From Lentimicrobiaceae bacterium (GTDB lineage: Bacteria > Bacteroidota > Bacteroidia > Bacteroidales > Lentimicrobiaceae), in assembly GCA_020636745.1 (NCBI GenBank), contig JACJXH010000010.1, positions 62,001-126,000 of the forward strand: 64,000 nt of DNA, in the 5' to 3' direction. Position 1 is the stretch's first letter. Each line of letters starts with the position of its first letter. Below the pieces are notes generated by a model, which searched no databases, had not been told where the DNA came from, and worked only from the letters and a program-made list of their open reading frames with translations. The translations under genes and the position numbers were made by a program. This document shows, one piece after another, positions 50,456-59,822 of the stretch.

Positions 50456-50489
50456 TGCCGCATTTTACCGGAAGGTTTTCATAAATTTG
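50456..50489 (+). promoter_or_regulatory. Bacteroidota-type promoter of the fucose-isomerase-like gene
   Basis: TTTG (50456-50459), 22 bases, TAAATTTG (50482-50489): both the -33 and -7 elements fit the consensus. The predicted leader is about 60 bases. Confidence 0.55.
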
Positions 50490-50554
50490 ACCAGCTTATA
50501 ACTGTAGCCATACTGCTTTTTTACTGAACAGTATAAACCTGAAAAAAATGATTT

Positions 50555-51724
50555 ATGTATAAACTCAGAATTAAATTGCTGGCATTCAATGGCGCAGCAG
50601 ATGCTGTATATTTTAATGCTGCAAACAGGATAGAGAAACTGATTTCGACTGATAAATATGAAGTGGTAGAAAAAGATCCGGATGTGCTTTTCTTTCTTTC
50701 CGGGGGCTCAGAGCAATTGGCGGTTAATCATGTGGCACCCGGTCATTTTTATGTACTTGTCGGCTCGAAGCACGATAACTCTTATGCTTCAGCCACTGAG
50801 GTCAAGGCATATCTGAATCAAATGAACATATTGTCCTTGCTGCTTGATGAAGAGGATTCCATGACATCTGCGTTACTTGATGATTTTTTTGCAGTTCGAT
50901 TGGCTCTGAATAATCTGAAAGGGAAAAAGCTGGGGCTTATTGGGAAAGTTTCAGATTGGCTGATTTCATCTTCGGTGCCTGCCGGCTTGCTTGAAACCAC
51001 TTTCGGTATTCAACTGGATGTCATTCCCTGGAGTGAGTTGAGCCATTTTTCTGAATATGAAGCGTCAGAAGCATTTCTAGCTTCTTTTCAGCATACTGAA
51101 GGATTTAATCTTTCTGATACCGCAAAAGTTTATGCATTACTGGCTGATATAGTTCAGAAATGGCAGCTTGATGCCATGACAGTTGAGTGTTTCCCATTGG
51201 TACGCAAAGATGGTGTTACAGCCTGTTTGCCCCTGGCAAAGTTTAATGATGAAGGGCTGCCGGCCGGTTGCGAAGGCGATTTGACAGCAATTGCCGGTAT
51301 GATGCTTTGTAAAGAGTTAACCGGTATTGTCCCCTGGATTGCCAATGTCAATAAAATTAATGAGGAAGCATGCTTGTTTTCACATTGCACCATAGCGCTC
51401 GGATTGGTGAATGATTTTAAAATAAACACGCACTTCGAAACAGGGGAGGGTACGGCTATTGAAGGTGATTTTAAAGGAGATTTTGCCACAATTTTCCGCT
51501 TTGATCAGCATTTTCGTAAAGCATTTATTGCAACATCAAATATAATTGCCAGGCCTCAGTTGCCAACAGCTTGTCGCACACAGATTGAGGCAAAGCTTAG
51601 CGCAAATGACGTGAAAATACTCAAAGAAAATCCGCTTGGCAACCATCATCTTATTTTTCCGGGTGATTGCAAGCGTCAGTTGCAGCTTTGTTGCACAGTA
51701 CTGGGAATCGAAGTCCTGCAATAA
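50555..51724 (+). CDS. L-fucose/L-arabinose isomerase-fold protein of unknown function
   Basis: A 389-residue cytosolic protein. The middle part carries MTVECFPLVRKDGVTACLPL and then GCEGDLTAIAGMMLCKELTG, the Glu-Gly-Asp block typical of the C-terminal domain of FucI-like isomerases, followed by NVNKINEEACLFSHCTIALG with a conserved His. The N-terminal ~170 residues (PDVLFFLSGGSEQLA; LKGKKLGLIGKVSDWLI) form two Rossmann-like domains as in the same fold. FucI itself is ~590 residues; this is a shorter relative, and its substrate cannot be told from sequence. It has its own promoter and no sugar-kinase neighbour. Confidence 0.7.
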   Translation: MYKLRIKLLAFNGAADAVYFNAANRIEKLISTDKYEVVEKDPDVLFFLSGGSEQLAVNHVAPGHFYVLVGSKHDNSYASATEVKAYLNQMNILSLLLDEEDSMTSALLDDFFAVRLALNNLKGKKLGLIGKVSDWLISSSVPAGLLETTFGIQLDVIPWSELSHFSEYEASEAFLASFQHTEGFNLSDTAKVYALLADIVQKWQLDAMTVECFPLVRKDGVTACLPLAKFNDEGLPAGCEGDLTAIAGMMLCKELTGIVPWIANVNKINEEACLFSHCTIALGLVNDFKINTHFETGEGTAIEGDFKGDFATIFRFDQHFRKAFIATSNIIARPQLPTACRTQIEAKLSANDVKILKENPLGNHHLIFPGDCKRQLQLCCTVLGIEVLQ

Positions 51725-51934
51725 TGTTCCGCCGTTAAACTGTTTCGGGACAGCGCATTTGAACTTAAGTTTAAGTGCCGCAATTCTTTTGCAGAAAACA
51801 GGCTCATGCCGATAATAAAATGTTGGGGCAGGCTTGAAACATTTTATTTCTGAAAGAGTTAATTAACTCACTGAAGAATTTTGTTTTTCTTGCTTCAGAA
51901 GTGGAAATTATTGGATTGTAACTGACTATAATAT

Positions 51935-52318
51935 ATGCTTAACAAAATTCATCATATTGCCATTATTTGCACTGATTATGAGGTCTCCAAGCGGTTTTAT
52001 ACTGATATTCTCGGGCTGCAAATTGTAAAGGAGACCTATCGTAAAGAAAGGAAATCTTACAAATTGGATCTTGCGCTCAACGGGAATTATGTGATTGAGT
52101 TGTTTTCTTTTCCCGATCCGCCGCCAAGGGTATCGCGACCCGAAGCTGCCGGACTGCGGCATTTGGCATTTGAAGTTGATAATATCTATGATGTAATCAA
52201 TCATCTGGCAACACACAATATTGTTACTGAACCTGTCAGAACAGATGAAATTACTGGCAAACGGTTTACATTCACCGCTGATCCCGACGACCTGCCGATA
52301 GAATTTTACGAGAAATGA
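51935..52318 (+). CDS. VOC-family metalloprotein (YaeR/SMU1112c, GloA2-type)
   Basis: A 127-residue vicinal-oxygen-chelate protein: INKIHHIAIICTDYEVSKRF-like start (MLNKIHHIAIICTDYEVSKR), FYTDILGLQIVKETYRKERK, YVIELFSFPDPPPR and RHLAFEVDNI. Metal ligands are the first His, the Glu in VIELF, the second His and the C-terminal Glu (PIEFYEK). The group is related to glyoxalase I but its substrate is not established. It is 43 bases from the next gene, an ene-reductase, and may be co-transcribed. Confidence 0.85.
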   Translation: MLNKIHHIAIICTDYEVSKRFYTDILGLQIVKETYRKERKSYKLDLALNGNYVIELFSFPDPPPRVSRPEAAGLRHLAFEVDNIYDVINHLATHNIVTEPVRTDEITGKRFTFTADPDDLPIEFYEK

Positions 52319-52360
52319 AACAAGGTTTTTTAAATCGTAACTTGTTAAAACATTAAAAAC

Positions 52361-53422
52361 ATGCCGAAACTTTTTTCACCGCTCAGGATAAAGGATGTAA
52401 CTTTCAGAAACAGGATAGGCATTTCGCCCATGTGCATGTATTCAGCCATTGATGGTTTTGCCAACGACTGGCATTTGGTTCACCTCGGAAGCCGTGCAAC
52501 CGGCGGTGCTGCATTGATTATACAGGAGGCAACAGCCGTTTCACCTGAGGGGCGGATTTCTCCCGGAGATCTGGGGCTTTATCTTGATGAGCAGATTGAA
52601 ATGTTGCAACGTATCAACAGCTTTATTCATCAGCAAGGAGCTGTGGCCGGAGTCCAGCTCGCCCATGCCGGGCGCAAAGCCGGATGTGCCCGCTCGTGGG
52701 ATGGTGGAAAACAACTGGCAAAAGAGGATGGAGGCTGGACTACGGTGGCTCCTTCTGCTCTGCCTTTTTTGCCTGACGACATGGCGCCTTTGGCTCTGGA
52801 TGAAGCAGGAATACGAAAAGTGATTCTTGATTTTAAAATGGCCGCTTCCCGTTCGCTTAAAGCAGGCTTCAAAGTGTTGGAGATTCATGCAGCCCACGGT
52901 TATCTCATTCATCAGTTTTTGTCGCCCCTGAGCAATGTGCGAACTGATAATTATGGTGGAAGCTTTGAAAACAGAATACGCCTGCTGCTCGAAGTTGTTG
53001 CTGCCATTCGCGAAGTGTGGCCTTCTCAACTGCCATTATTTGTGCGCTTATCGGCTACCGATTGGGTTGATGGCGGATGGAGTGTGGATGAAACGGTTCA
53101 GTTATCCGGTATTCTTAAACAACAAGGTGTTGACCTGATTGATGCATCTTCAGGGGGAATGGTTGCCCATGCAAAAATTCCGCTAAGTCCTGGTTATCAG
53201 GTTCCTTTTGCTGAACGAATAAAGAATGAAACAGGAATTTTGACAGGTGCTGTTGGCCTGATTACACAAGCCCGGCAAGCCGAAGAAATTCTGCAAATGA
53301 ATCAGGCCGATTTAATACTTATTGGGCGGGAATCTCTCAGAAATCCGAATTTTGTTTTAAATGCTGCAAAAATACTGGGAGTTGATGTAGATTGGCCCCT
53401 GCCTTATCTGCGGGCAAAATAA
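52361..53422 (+). CDS. NADH:flavin oxidoreductase (YqjM-type ene-reductase)
   Basis: The 353-residue protein is a thermophilic-like Old Yellow Enzyme: FRNRIGISPMCMYSAIDGFA has the regulatory Cys of the YqjM group, followed by AGVQLAHAGRKAGCARSWDG, LEIHAAHGYLIHQFLSPLSN (substrate-binding His pair), NYGGSFENRIRLLLEVV and GRESLRNPNFVLNAA. FMN-dependent reduction of alpha,beta-unsaturated carbonyls is expected. It is the second OYE homologue in the window and differs in type from the one at 46879. Confidence 0.92.
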   Translation: MPKLFSPLRIKDVTFRNRIGISPMCMYSAIDGFANDWHLVHLGSRATGGAALIIQEATAVSPEGRISPGDLGLYLDEQIEMLQRINSFIHQQGAVAGVQLAHAGRKAGCARSWDGGKQLAKEDGGWTTVAPSALPFLPDDMAPLALDEAGIRKVILDFKMAASRSLKAGFKVLEIHAAHGYLIHQFLSPLSNVRTDNYGGSFENRIRLLLEVVAAIREVWPSQLPLFVRLSATDWVDGGWSVDETVQLSGILKQQGVDLIDASSGGMVAHAKIPLSPGYQVPFAERIKNETGILTGAVGLITQARQAEEILQMNQADLILIGRESLRNPNFVLNAAKILGVDVDWPLPYLRAK

Positions 53423-53593
53423 GGGCTGAATTTCCGCCGGCTTTTGACAGCTTACGCTTAAACCCAGTGTGCAGTCAATAGGTTGCTGTTGCCATGATTT
53501 TTTGGGTTCTGGTGAATTTTATTTCATTTGCTTCATTTTGTTCAGGCATTCTTCATTCTTCAATCATTTTCATGACCTTTGCATACTGAGCAG

Positions 53594-55945
53594 ATGAAAA
53601 TATTAAAGACCGTGAAAGTATTCAGGAAAGCTATCCCTACCGGCAAATGGTCATTACGTGGCCTGTTTATGGCATGCGGGTTTGTACTTTTTTTTCTGCT
53701 TTTTATTTTATTCGATGCATTGTTCCCCTTCAGAGCCGATAAAATTCAATATTCGCAGGTGATATATGCCGCTGACAGCAGCCTGCTGCACGCTTTTCTA
53801 AGTGCTGATCATAAGTGGCGTTTGTATGCACGTCATGATGAAATTACGCCTGATTTGCGAAAGTCCATCATTTTTAAGGAAGATCGTTACTTTAAATATC
53901 ATCCGGGGTTTAACCCTTTGGCGATGGTCAGGGCTGCATTTTACAATCTGGCCACTGGCCGCCGCACTTCGGGGGCTTCTACCATAACGATGCAGTTGGC
54001 GCGTTTAATCAAACCGGCACCCCGTACTTACAAGAATAAATTGCGTGAAGTGTTCAGAGCCATGCAGCTTGAATGGCATTATTCAAAATCGGAAATTCTT
54101 CAAATGTACCTCAACCTGCTTCCTTTTGGCGGAAATATTGAAGGGGTAAAATCAGCCTCGATGATATATTTTGGACAGGAAACCGGCGAATTAAGTCTTG
54201 CGCAGGTGGTTATGCTCACTGTAATTCCTAATAATCCCAATGCGCTGCGGCCTGGCAAAAGTTATGACAAGCTGAAAGCAAGAAGAAATTTTTGGCTTTC
54301 AAAAATGGCAGAAGAAGGCTTGTTTGAAAAAGCAGATACAGATGATGCCATTGCAGAGCCTTTCGACAGACAGAGGTTTGCCATTCCGGCTAATGCACCT
54401 CATCTTTCGTATCGGTTAAAAAATGTGGTTTCAGGTAAAAATGGTGTAATGACCACCATTCAGCCTGAATTGCAGAATAAGGTTGAAAATCTGGTAAGCA
54501 ATCACGTCAGGCTTTTGCGCTCAATGCAAATTACCAATGCCGCTGTGCTGGTTGTAAATAATCATACACTTGAAGTGGAGGCCTATGTTGGTTCAGCCGG
54601 TTTTTATGATGATTTGTATCAGGGGCAGGTTGATGGTATCTCAGCGTTGCGCTCGCCTGGCTCCACCTTAAAACCTTTGCTGTATGCATTGGCTTTTGAC
54701 AGGGGATTGATTACGCCCAGGACAGTAGTAACTGATGTTCCTTCCAATTTTAATGGTTATCGTCCCGAGAACTATGATGAAACCTATCGTGGAAAAATTA
54801 CCATCGAACAGGCCCTGGCGCTTTCGTTAAATGTACCCGCAGTAAATCTGCTCGACAGAATGGGCAATGAGCCTTTTTTGGATGCGCTCTCAAAGTCTGA
54901 TTTCAAATGGATTACCCGTAACCGTCAAAAACTGGGCTTGTCGGTAATACTCGGAGGGTGTGGTACTACTCTTCAGGAGCTTACGGCCTTGTTTGCATCG
55001 TTTGCCAACAAAGGAGTATATCATCCTTTAAAATTTATCAAAAGTGAAAAAGCTTCTTTTTCCGATACATTGTGCTCACAGGGAGCTGCTTATATGATTT
55101 CGCAGATTTTAACCGGCCTGAAACGCCCTGACTTGCCTCAACAATACACACAATCAGCAGATTTGCCTCAGATTGCCTGGAAAACAGGCACTTCCTATGG
55201 CAGGCGCGACGGATGGGCTATAGGTTATAACCGCGATTATACAGTGGGCGTTTGGACCGGTAATTTTCGTGGAAATGGTATACCTGAGCTCAATGGTACC
55301 GATTGTGCAGTACCACTCTTGTTTAATATCTTCAGAGCTATTAGCCCTCAAAACAAGTCAGACTGGTTTGTGCCGCCTGCCAGTCTGGATTTCAGGCTGG
55401 TGTGTTCCGAAACCGGAATGCCTCCCGATACCTTTTGCCATCAGTTGGTTATGGATTACTTTTTGCCGGGTATTTCTCCTTCAGTCAGGTGTAATCATTT
55501 GCAAAAGCAATTTGTTAATTCATCAAATACCATGAGCTATTGCCGAGCGTGCCTTCCTGAAAAAGGATATAAAGAGGTTTTATACCCGACTTATCCTGCT
55601 GATTTAATCTCATGGTATAACGAAATGCAGATTCCCTATAAAGTTGTACCTGCTCATAATCCTGATTGTCCGTCGGTTAAAAACGGAGGTGCGCCGACAA
55701 TTACTTCACTGACTGACGGAGCTGAATATTTACTGATTTACGGCCGCCATCAGCAGCTTATGCTAACCTGCAATGCTGAAAATGGAGTGAACAAGGTATA
55801 CTGGTATCTCAATGATAAGTTTTTTCAATCGGCCAACCCTTCTGAAAAGGTGTTTTTTACGCCCGATGCTGGTCATTATAAAATCAGTTGTTCTGATGAT
55901 CGTGGTCGTAACAGCGATCTGTTTATCAAGGTTACTTTTATCTGA
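53594..55945 (+). CDS. pbpC: Penicillin-binding protein 1C
   Basis: ATG 53594 starts a 783-residue class A PBP. After a cytoplasmic stub and one membrane helix (GLFMACGFVLFFLLFILFDA), the glycosyltransferase domain shows FKEDRYFKYHPGFNPLAM and RTSGASTITMQLARLI. The transpeptidase domain has SPGSTLKPLLYALA (SxxK serine), SLNVPAVNLL (SxN) and WKTGTSYGRRDGWAIG (KTG). A BiPBP_C-like beta domain ends the protein (GVNKVYWYLNDKFF). It makes and cross-links peptidoglycan. Length and order are as in E. coli PbpC. Confidence 0.93.
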   Translation: MKILKTVKVFRKAIPTGKWSLRGLFMACGFVLFFLLFILFDALFPFRADKIQYSQVIYAADSSLLHAFLSADHKWRLYARHDEITPDLRKSIIFKEDRYFKYHPGFNPLAMVRAAFYNLATGRRTSGASTITMQLARLIKPAPRTYKNKLREVFRAMQLEWHYSKSEILQMYLNLLPFGGNIEGVKSASMIYFGQETGELSLAQVVMLTVIPNNPNALRPGKSYDKLKARRNFWLSKMAEEGLFEKADTDDAIAEPFDRQRFAIPANAPHLSYRLKNVVSGKNGVMTTIQPELQNKVENLVSNHVRLLRSMQITNAAVLVVNNHTLEVEAYVGSAGFYDDLYQGQVDGISALRSPGSTLKPLLYALAFDRGLITPRTVVTDVPSNFNGYRPENYDETYRGKITIEQALALSLNVPAVNLLDRMGNEPFLDALSKSDFKWITRNRQKLGLSVILGGCGTTLQELTALFASFANKGVYHPLKFIKSEKASFSDTLCSQGAAYMISQILTGLKRPDLPQQYTQSADLPQIAWKTGTSYGRRDGWAIGYNRDYTVGVWTGNFRGNGIPELNGTDCAVPLLFNIFRAISPQNKSDWFVPPASLDFRLVCSETGMPPDTFCHQLVMDYFLPGISPSVRCNHLQKQFVNSSNTMSYCRACLPEKGYKEVLYPTYPADLISWYNEMQIPYKVVPAHNPDCPSVKNGGAPTITSLTDGAEYLLIYGRHQQLMLTCNAENGVNKVYWYLNDKFFQSANPSEKVFFTPDAGHYKISCSDDRGRNSDLFIKVTFI

Positions 55946-56124
55946 CTTTCTTCAGGCTTTCGCGGCTAAAATCTAAATGACCGAACGGATTAAACGCAGC
56001 GTATTTTCAACAATTCTTGATTTATAGAGTAAATCGGGCTGCACCAGCTGGTTATTAATCGTGCAGAAGTTATATTTTTATGGTGCAGTCAGTCAAAGTA
56101 CTCAAATCCTTCCTGTTTTACTCT

Positions 56125-56132
56125 TATCTTTG
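56125..56132 (+). promoter_or_regulatory. -7 promoter box of ychF
   Basis: TATCTTTG, 30 bases before ATG 56163, matches TAnnTTTG. It also argues against a start at 56061. Confidence 0.5.
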
Positions 56133-56162
56133 CACCTCTCTAACAATAAGAATTTTAAATTT

Positions 56163-57260
56163 ATGGCATTAAAATGCGGCATTATCGGGTTGACTAATAT
56201 TGGTAAAACAACCCTTTTTAACTGTATCTCCAACACCAAAGGGCAAACTTCCAACTTTGCATACAGTACAAATAAATCGAATCTCGGACAAATTATTGTT
56301 CCTGACGACAGATTGTATGAAATTGATAAACTGATTAAATCAGCCAGAATTGTTCCTGTAACTGTTGAAATAGTTGATATTCCAGGGTTGGCCAAAGGAG
56401 CTAGCCAGGGAGAAGGCGTGGGAAATAAATTTCTTGCCGATATCCAGCAAACCGATGCCATTATACATGTATTGCGTTGTTTTGATGACGAAAACCTTCC
56501 ACATGTGGAAGGCTCCATCAATCCTGTGCGCGATCGTGAAATTGTAGATCTTGAGTTGCAGATTCGCGACCTCGATTTAGTCGAACGTAAAATCCTTCGA
56601 CTCGAAAAGGCCGCTAAAACCGGCGATAAAGATGCCAAACATGGTGTTGAAGTGCTGACTGCCGTGAAAGAACATCTTGAAAGTTTTCAATCGGTTCGTT
56701 TGCTTGAAATTGATGATGCCGATCGCCGGTTTATTGACGATATGTACTTGCTTACCGATAAACCGGTTATTTATGTATGTAATGTTGATGATGCCTCTGC
56801 CGTGAGCGGAAATAAATATGTTGACCAGTTTAAGGAAGCTGTAAAAGAAGAAAATTCAGAAGTATTGGTGGTGGCAGGTGCGCTTGAAGCTGAAATTGCT
56901 GAACTCGAAAGCCCTGAAGATCGTAAGGTGTTTCTGGAAGATGCTGGCCTTACTGAGCCCGGTGTTAATCGCCTGGTGCGTTCAGCGTATAGCATTCTTA
57001 ACCTGATGTCATTTTTTACTGCCGGACCAATGGAAGTACGTGCCTGGACTATAAAAAAAGGGATGACAGCTCCGCAGGCTGCAGGTGTAATTCACAGCGA
57101 TCTGGAGCGTGGCTTCATTCGTGCTGAAGTAATGAAATACAAGGATTTTATTGAACTTAAATCAGAGCATGCCTGCCGTACTGCCGGAAAACTATTTGTT
57201 GAAGGTAAAAGCTATGTGGTTGAAGATGGGGATATTATGCATATAAGATTTAATGTTTAA
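56163..57260 (+). CDS. ychF: Ribosome-binding ATPase YchF (Obg family)
   Basis: ATG 56163 starts a 365-residue protein (a longer frame to 56061 is spurious). The P-loop is GLTNIGKTTLFNC with Thr-Asn in place of the usual Pro-Asn, switch region VEIVDIPGLAKGASQGEGVGN, then VCNVDDAS at the position where GTPases have NKxD; this NxxE/D-like variation is the reason YchF prefers ATP. The coiled-coil insert (~150-200) and a C-terminal TGS domain (MEVRAWTIKKGMTAPQAAGV; SYVVEDGDIMHIRF) follow. It binds the ribosome and is a negative factor in oxidative stress responses. Confidence 0.95.
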   Translation: MALKCGIIGLTNIGKTTLFNCISNTKGQTSNFAYSTNKSNLGQIIVPDDRLYEIDKLIKSARIVPVTVEIVDIPGLAKGASQGEGVGNKFLADIQQTDAIIHVLRCFDDENLPHVEGSINPVRDREIVDLELQIRDLDLVERKILRLEKAAKTGDKDAKHGVEVLTAVKEHLESFQSVRLLEIDDADRRFIDDMYLLTDKPVIYVCNVDDASAVSGNKYVDQFKEAVKEENSEVLVVAGALEAEIAELESPEDRKVFLEDAGLTEPGVNRLVRSAYSILNLMSFFTAGPMEVRAWTIKKGMTAPQAAGVIHSDLERGFIRAEVMKYKDFIELKSEHACRTAGKLFVEGKSYVVEDGDIMHIRFNV

Positions 57261-57296
57261 CATGGGGCCTTTTGATGGGTCAGTTTCTTGATAACT

Positions 57297-57340
57297 AACC
57301 AAGCAGCCTGGGATTTCATAATCTCAGGCTGTTTGGTTTT
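57297..57340. terminator. Bidirectional terminator between ychF and the DUF2279 gene
   Basis: AACCAAGCAGCCTG (57297-57310) pairs with CAGGCTGTTTGGTT (57325-57338) with one mismatch, followed by T on the plus strand. The two genes converge here. Confidence 0.75.
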
Positions 57341-57358
57341 ACTGGCTTGTTATGAAAA

Positions 57359-58327
57359 TTAAAAATACAGGGGATGAAACTTAACGCCCTTTTTCCCGAA
57401 TTCAAGTGCAGGCAGGGGAAATTTTAATATTCCCAGGTATTTCAGAAAAAGATTGACAGTGGCTGATGAAGTTTTGATTCTTGAAAGATCAATGTCAGGA
57501 GCCAGATAATACTGCCGGCGTCTGTCGAAATAGGGCAGGGGAACACCGTCTGCTTCAGCAGGATTTGAATTTCCGCCGGTAAGTCCATCCACTCCGTAGC
57601 CTGCAGCAAAGTTCAGCCATTTGGGGAAGCGTGAATCTTTTTTCAAAAATGAATGAATATTACACGATAGCCAGTAAGTCTGGCCATTATAGTCTTTTAT
57701 CAGGCTTTCGGCATGATTGTGTCCGAGTTGCTCAGGACGGAATTCGGCAAACTTTGTAGGATGTGCCGACCATTTTATCTGGATTCGTTGCTCATCCCAA
57801 AGCAGTTGCTGACTTATAAATGCAGCAGAGCCAAACGTATTGGCCAGCAAATCACCGGGCGAAGCGCCCCATTCCTTCGAAAATCCATCCAGAATTTCGA
57901 TTACTGTCAGGTACATAAATCCCAGACTACCACCATACCACGCTGATTTTCTTTTGCTCAGACCGGCCCATCTGAGTGTTTCATAACCCGCCATTCCCAC
58001 ATTATAGGCCGTAGTGGCATGTCCGATCTTGTCAATTTGCAGCCATTCACGGTTATCATTGATAAAATGAAACCCTGATTGTGGATAATTTTTATACCAG
58101 ATTTGATAAAGTCCTGTCATGGAACCGGCATAAATGACGGAGCCTCCGATAATCAGCATTTTTAAACGATTGTGGTTAAGCTGATCAGGCTTCATGGTAT
58201 CTTGCGCCTGAAACGAAGATTGATGTTGAGCGAAGGATAAAAATGGATAAATACTTAAACAAAAAAGGAGCAGCAGGCAAAATCCTGCTGCTGATAAAGG
58301 CTTTTTATGGTTTTTAATGATGACCAT
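57359..58327 (-). CDS. DUF2279 membrane/periplasmic protein
   Basis: ATG 58327 gives a 322-residue protein; the longer frame to 58387 would lie inside the phosphomannomutase gene. A signal segment (SAAGFCLLLLFCLSIYPFLSFA) is followed by QHQSS. The conserved DUF2279 part is HFINDNREWLQIDKIGHATTAYNVG, with an EWLQ-DK-H core, then GGSLGFMYLTVIEILDGFSKEWGAS and PGDLLANTFGSAAFI. The His/Glu/Asp set could form a catalytic or metal site, but no activity is established for the family. It overlaps the manB stop by 14 bases, so it may be co-expressed with it. Confidence 0.8.
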   Translation of the reverse strand: MVIIKNHKKPLSAAGFCLLLLFCLSIYPFLSFAQHQSSFQAQDTMKPDQLNHNRLKMLIIGGSVIYAGSMTGLYQIWYKNYPQSGFHFINDNREWLQIDKIGHATTAYNVGMAGYETLRWAGLSKRKSAWYGGSLGFMYLTVIEILDGFSKEWGASPGDLLANTFGSAAFISQQLLWDEQRIQIKWSAHPTKFAEFRPEQLGHNHAESLIKDYNGQTYWLSCNIHSFLKKDSRFPKWLNFAAGYGVDGLTGGNSNPAEADGVPLPYFDRRRQYYLAPDIDLSRIKTSSATVNLFLKYLGILKFPLPALEFGKKGVKFHPLYF

Positions 58328-59681
58328 GCTCACCAGGAACAATAAACGGTTCAAGAATTTGAAGGGCTTTTTCCCGTTTTTCAGCAATGAGCTCTGGCGT
58401 GCGGGCTTCGGCTAAAAATCTGAGATAAGGTTCAGTGTTTGATGGTCTTACGTTAAACCACCAATTGGGAAATTCAACCCGATAGCCGTCAAAATCAAAG
58501 AATGCAGTGGGCATTTCTTCTGCTGTAAAAGCAGCTTTCAGCGCCTCCATGGCTTCTGTTTTTTTATCGATATGGAAGTTAATTTCGCCTGTACCATAGT
58601 ATTTGCTAATGCCTGCAATAAGCTGCGAAAGTGTGATGCCTTGATCATGAAACTTTTTTACTTCACTCAAAATAATTAAAGCTGCTACATATGCTGAGTC
58701 AGAGAAGTAAAAATCACGGAAATAGTAATGGCCAGCCAGTTCACCGCCAAACAGGCCGTCAATTTCGCGAAGTTTTAAAGCTGCATAGGCACGTCCAACT
58801 CTCCACATATGCATATTAAATCCCTTGCTTTCCACATATTCGGTCACCGATTTGGAGGTGCGAATATCTTGAATGGCTTTGCCTGACAGCCCTTTATCCG
58901 CAAAATATCCGGAAAGAACGGCAATCATGATATCAGGCTGTATGAACTGTCCCTTTTCATCTACAAACATTACCCTGTCGGCATCGCCGTCAAAAATGAG
59001 CCCGATGTCGCACCCTTTTTCAAGTACCAGCTTTTTTAAGTCTGCCACATTTTTTTCTTCCAGCGGGTTGGGCTCATGGTTGGGAAAAGTGCCATCGGGC
59101 TCGTCAAATATGTAATAGGGCTCATTGCCCAGCAAATCTTTAATCAACAATGACCCCATTCCGTTTGAACAGTCAACTGCAATTTTTAGTCCGCTCAAAT
59201 CACTTTGGTATTGCGCCAGAAATTCCAGGTATTCTTTGCGGAAATTGATGGTTGAGTATTTTCCGGGAATGCTGACTGGTTCAGTCATCTGCGTTTCGGC
59301 CATCTCAAGCAAATCGGACAGGCCGGTGTCAAAGCCAACAGGCAAAGCGCCTGCCCGTGAAATTTTCAAACCGTTATGATTGGCCGGATTGTGTGAGGCT
59401 GTAATCATTACCGAAGCCTGATAATTTAGTTTGGCAGTGGCCCAATAAATCATGGGGGTTGTGCAAGGACCGGCTACATTTACATCTGCCCCGGCATCAG
59501 TAATTCCCTTGCATAAATATTCAAGTATTTCGGGCGATGAAACCCTGACATCGTGGCCAATTAACACCGTTTCAGCCTGAAGAAGCCCGGGGAGGAAGTA
59601 GCCGATTTTATATACATCTTGACCGTTGAAGTCCTGATTGTAAATTCCACGAATGTCGTAGGCTTTAAATGCTTTTCTCAT
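58314..59681 (-). CDS. manB: Phosphomannomutase/phosphoglucomutase
   Basis: The 455-residue alpha-D-phosphohexomutase has all four loops: catalytic serine TASHNPANHNGLKIS, Mg loop FDGDADRVMFVDE, sugar loop GGELAGHYYFRD and phosphate loop RPSNTEPYLRFLAEA. It interconverts mannose- or glucose-6-phosphate and -1-phosphate for surface polysaccharide and LPS synthesis. The name manB follows common usage; algC is equally apt. It stands 141 bases after mltG in the minus direction. Confidence 0.92.
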   Translation of the reverse strand: MRKAFKAYDIRGIYNQDFNGQDVYKIGYFLPGLLQAETVLIGHDVRVSSPEILEYLCKGITDAGADVNVAGPCTTPMIYWATAKLNYQASVMITASHNPANHNGLKISRAGALPVGFDTGLSDLLEMAETQMTEPVSIPGKYSTINFRKEYLEFLAQYQSDLSGLKIAVDCSNGMGSLLIKDLLGNEPYYIFDEPDGTFPNHEPNPLEEKNVADLKKLVLEKGCDIGLIFDGDADRVMFVDEKGQFIQPDIMIAVLSGYFADKGLSGKAIQDIRTSKSVTEYVESKGFNMHMWRVGRAYAALKLREIDGLFGGELAGHYYFRDFYFSDSAYVAALIILSEVKKFHDQGITLSQLIAGISKYYGTGEINFHIDKKTEAMEALKAAFTAEEMPTAFFDFDGYRVEFPNWWFNVRPSNTEPYLRFLAEARTPELIAEKREKALQILEPFIVPGEHGHH

Positions 59682-59822
59682 AATTCAGATTAAAATTTCA
59701 GATTTAAGCCGGTTTTGACCAATCAGATAAACTTTATCGGAAATACTGATTGTTGAAGAATTGACATTTACAATGCTTCAGATGTTGTTTCCGAAAGAGT
59801 GTCTGTTTGCTTTGTCCGGCAA

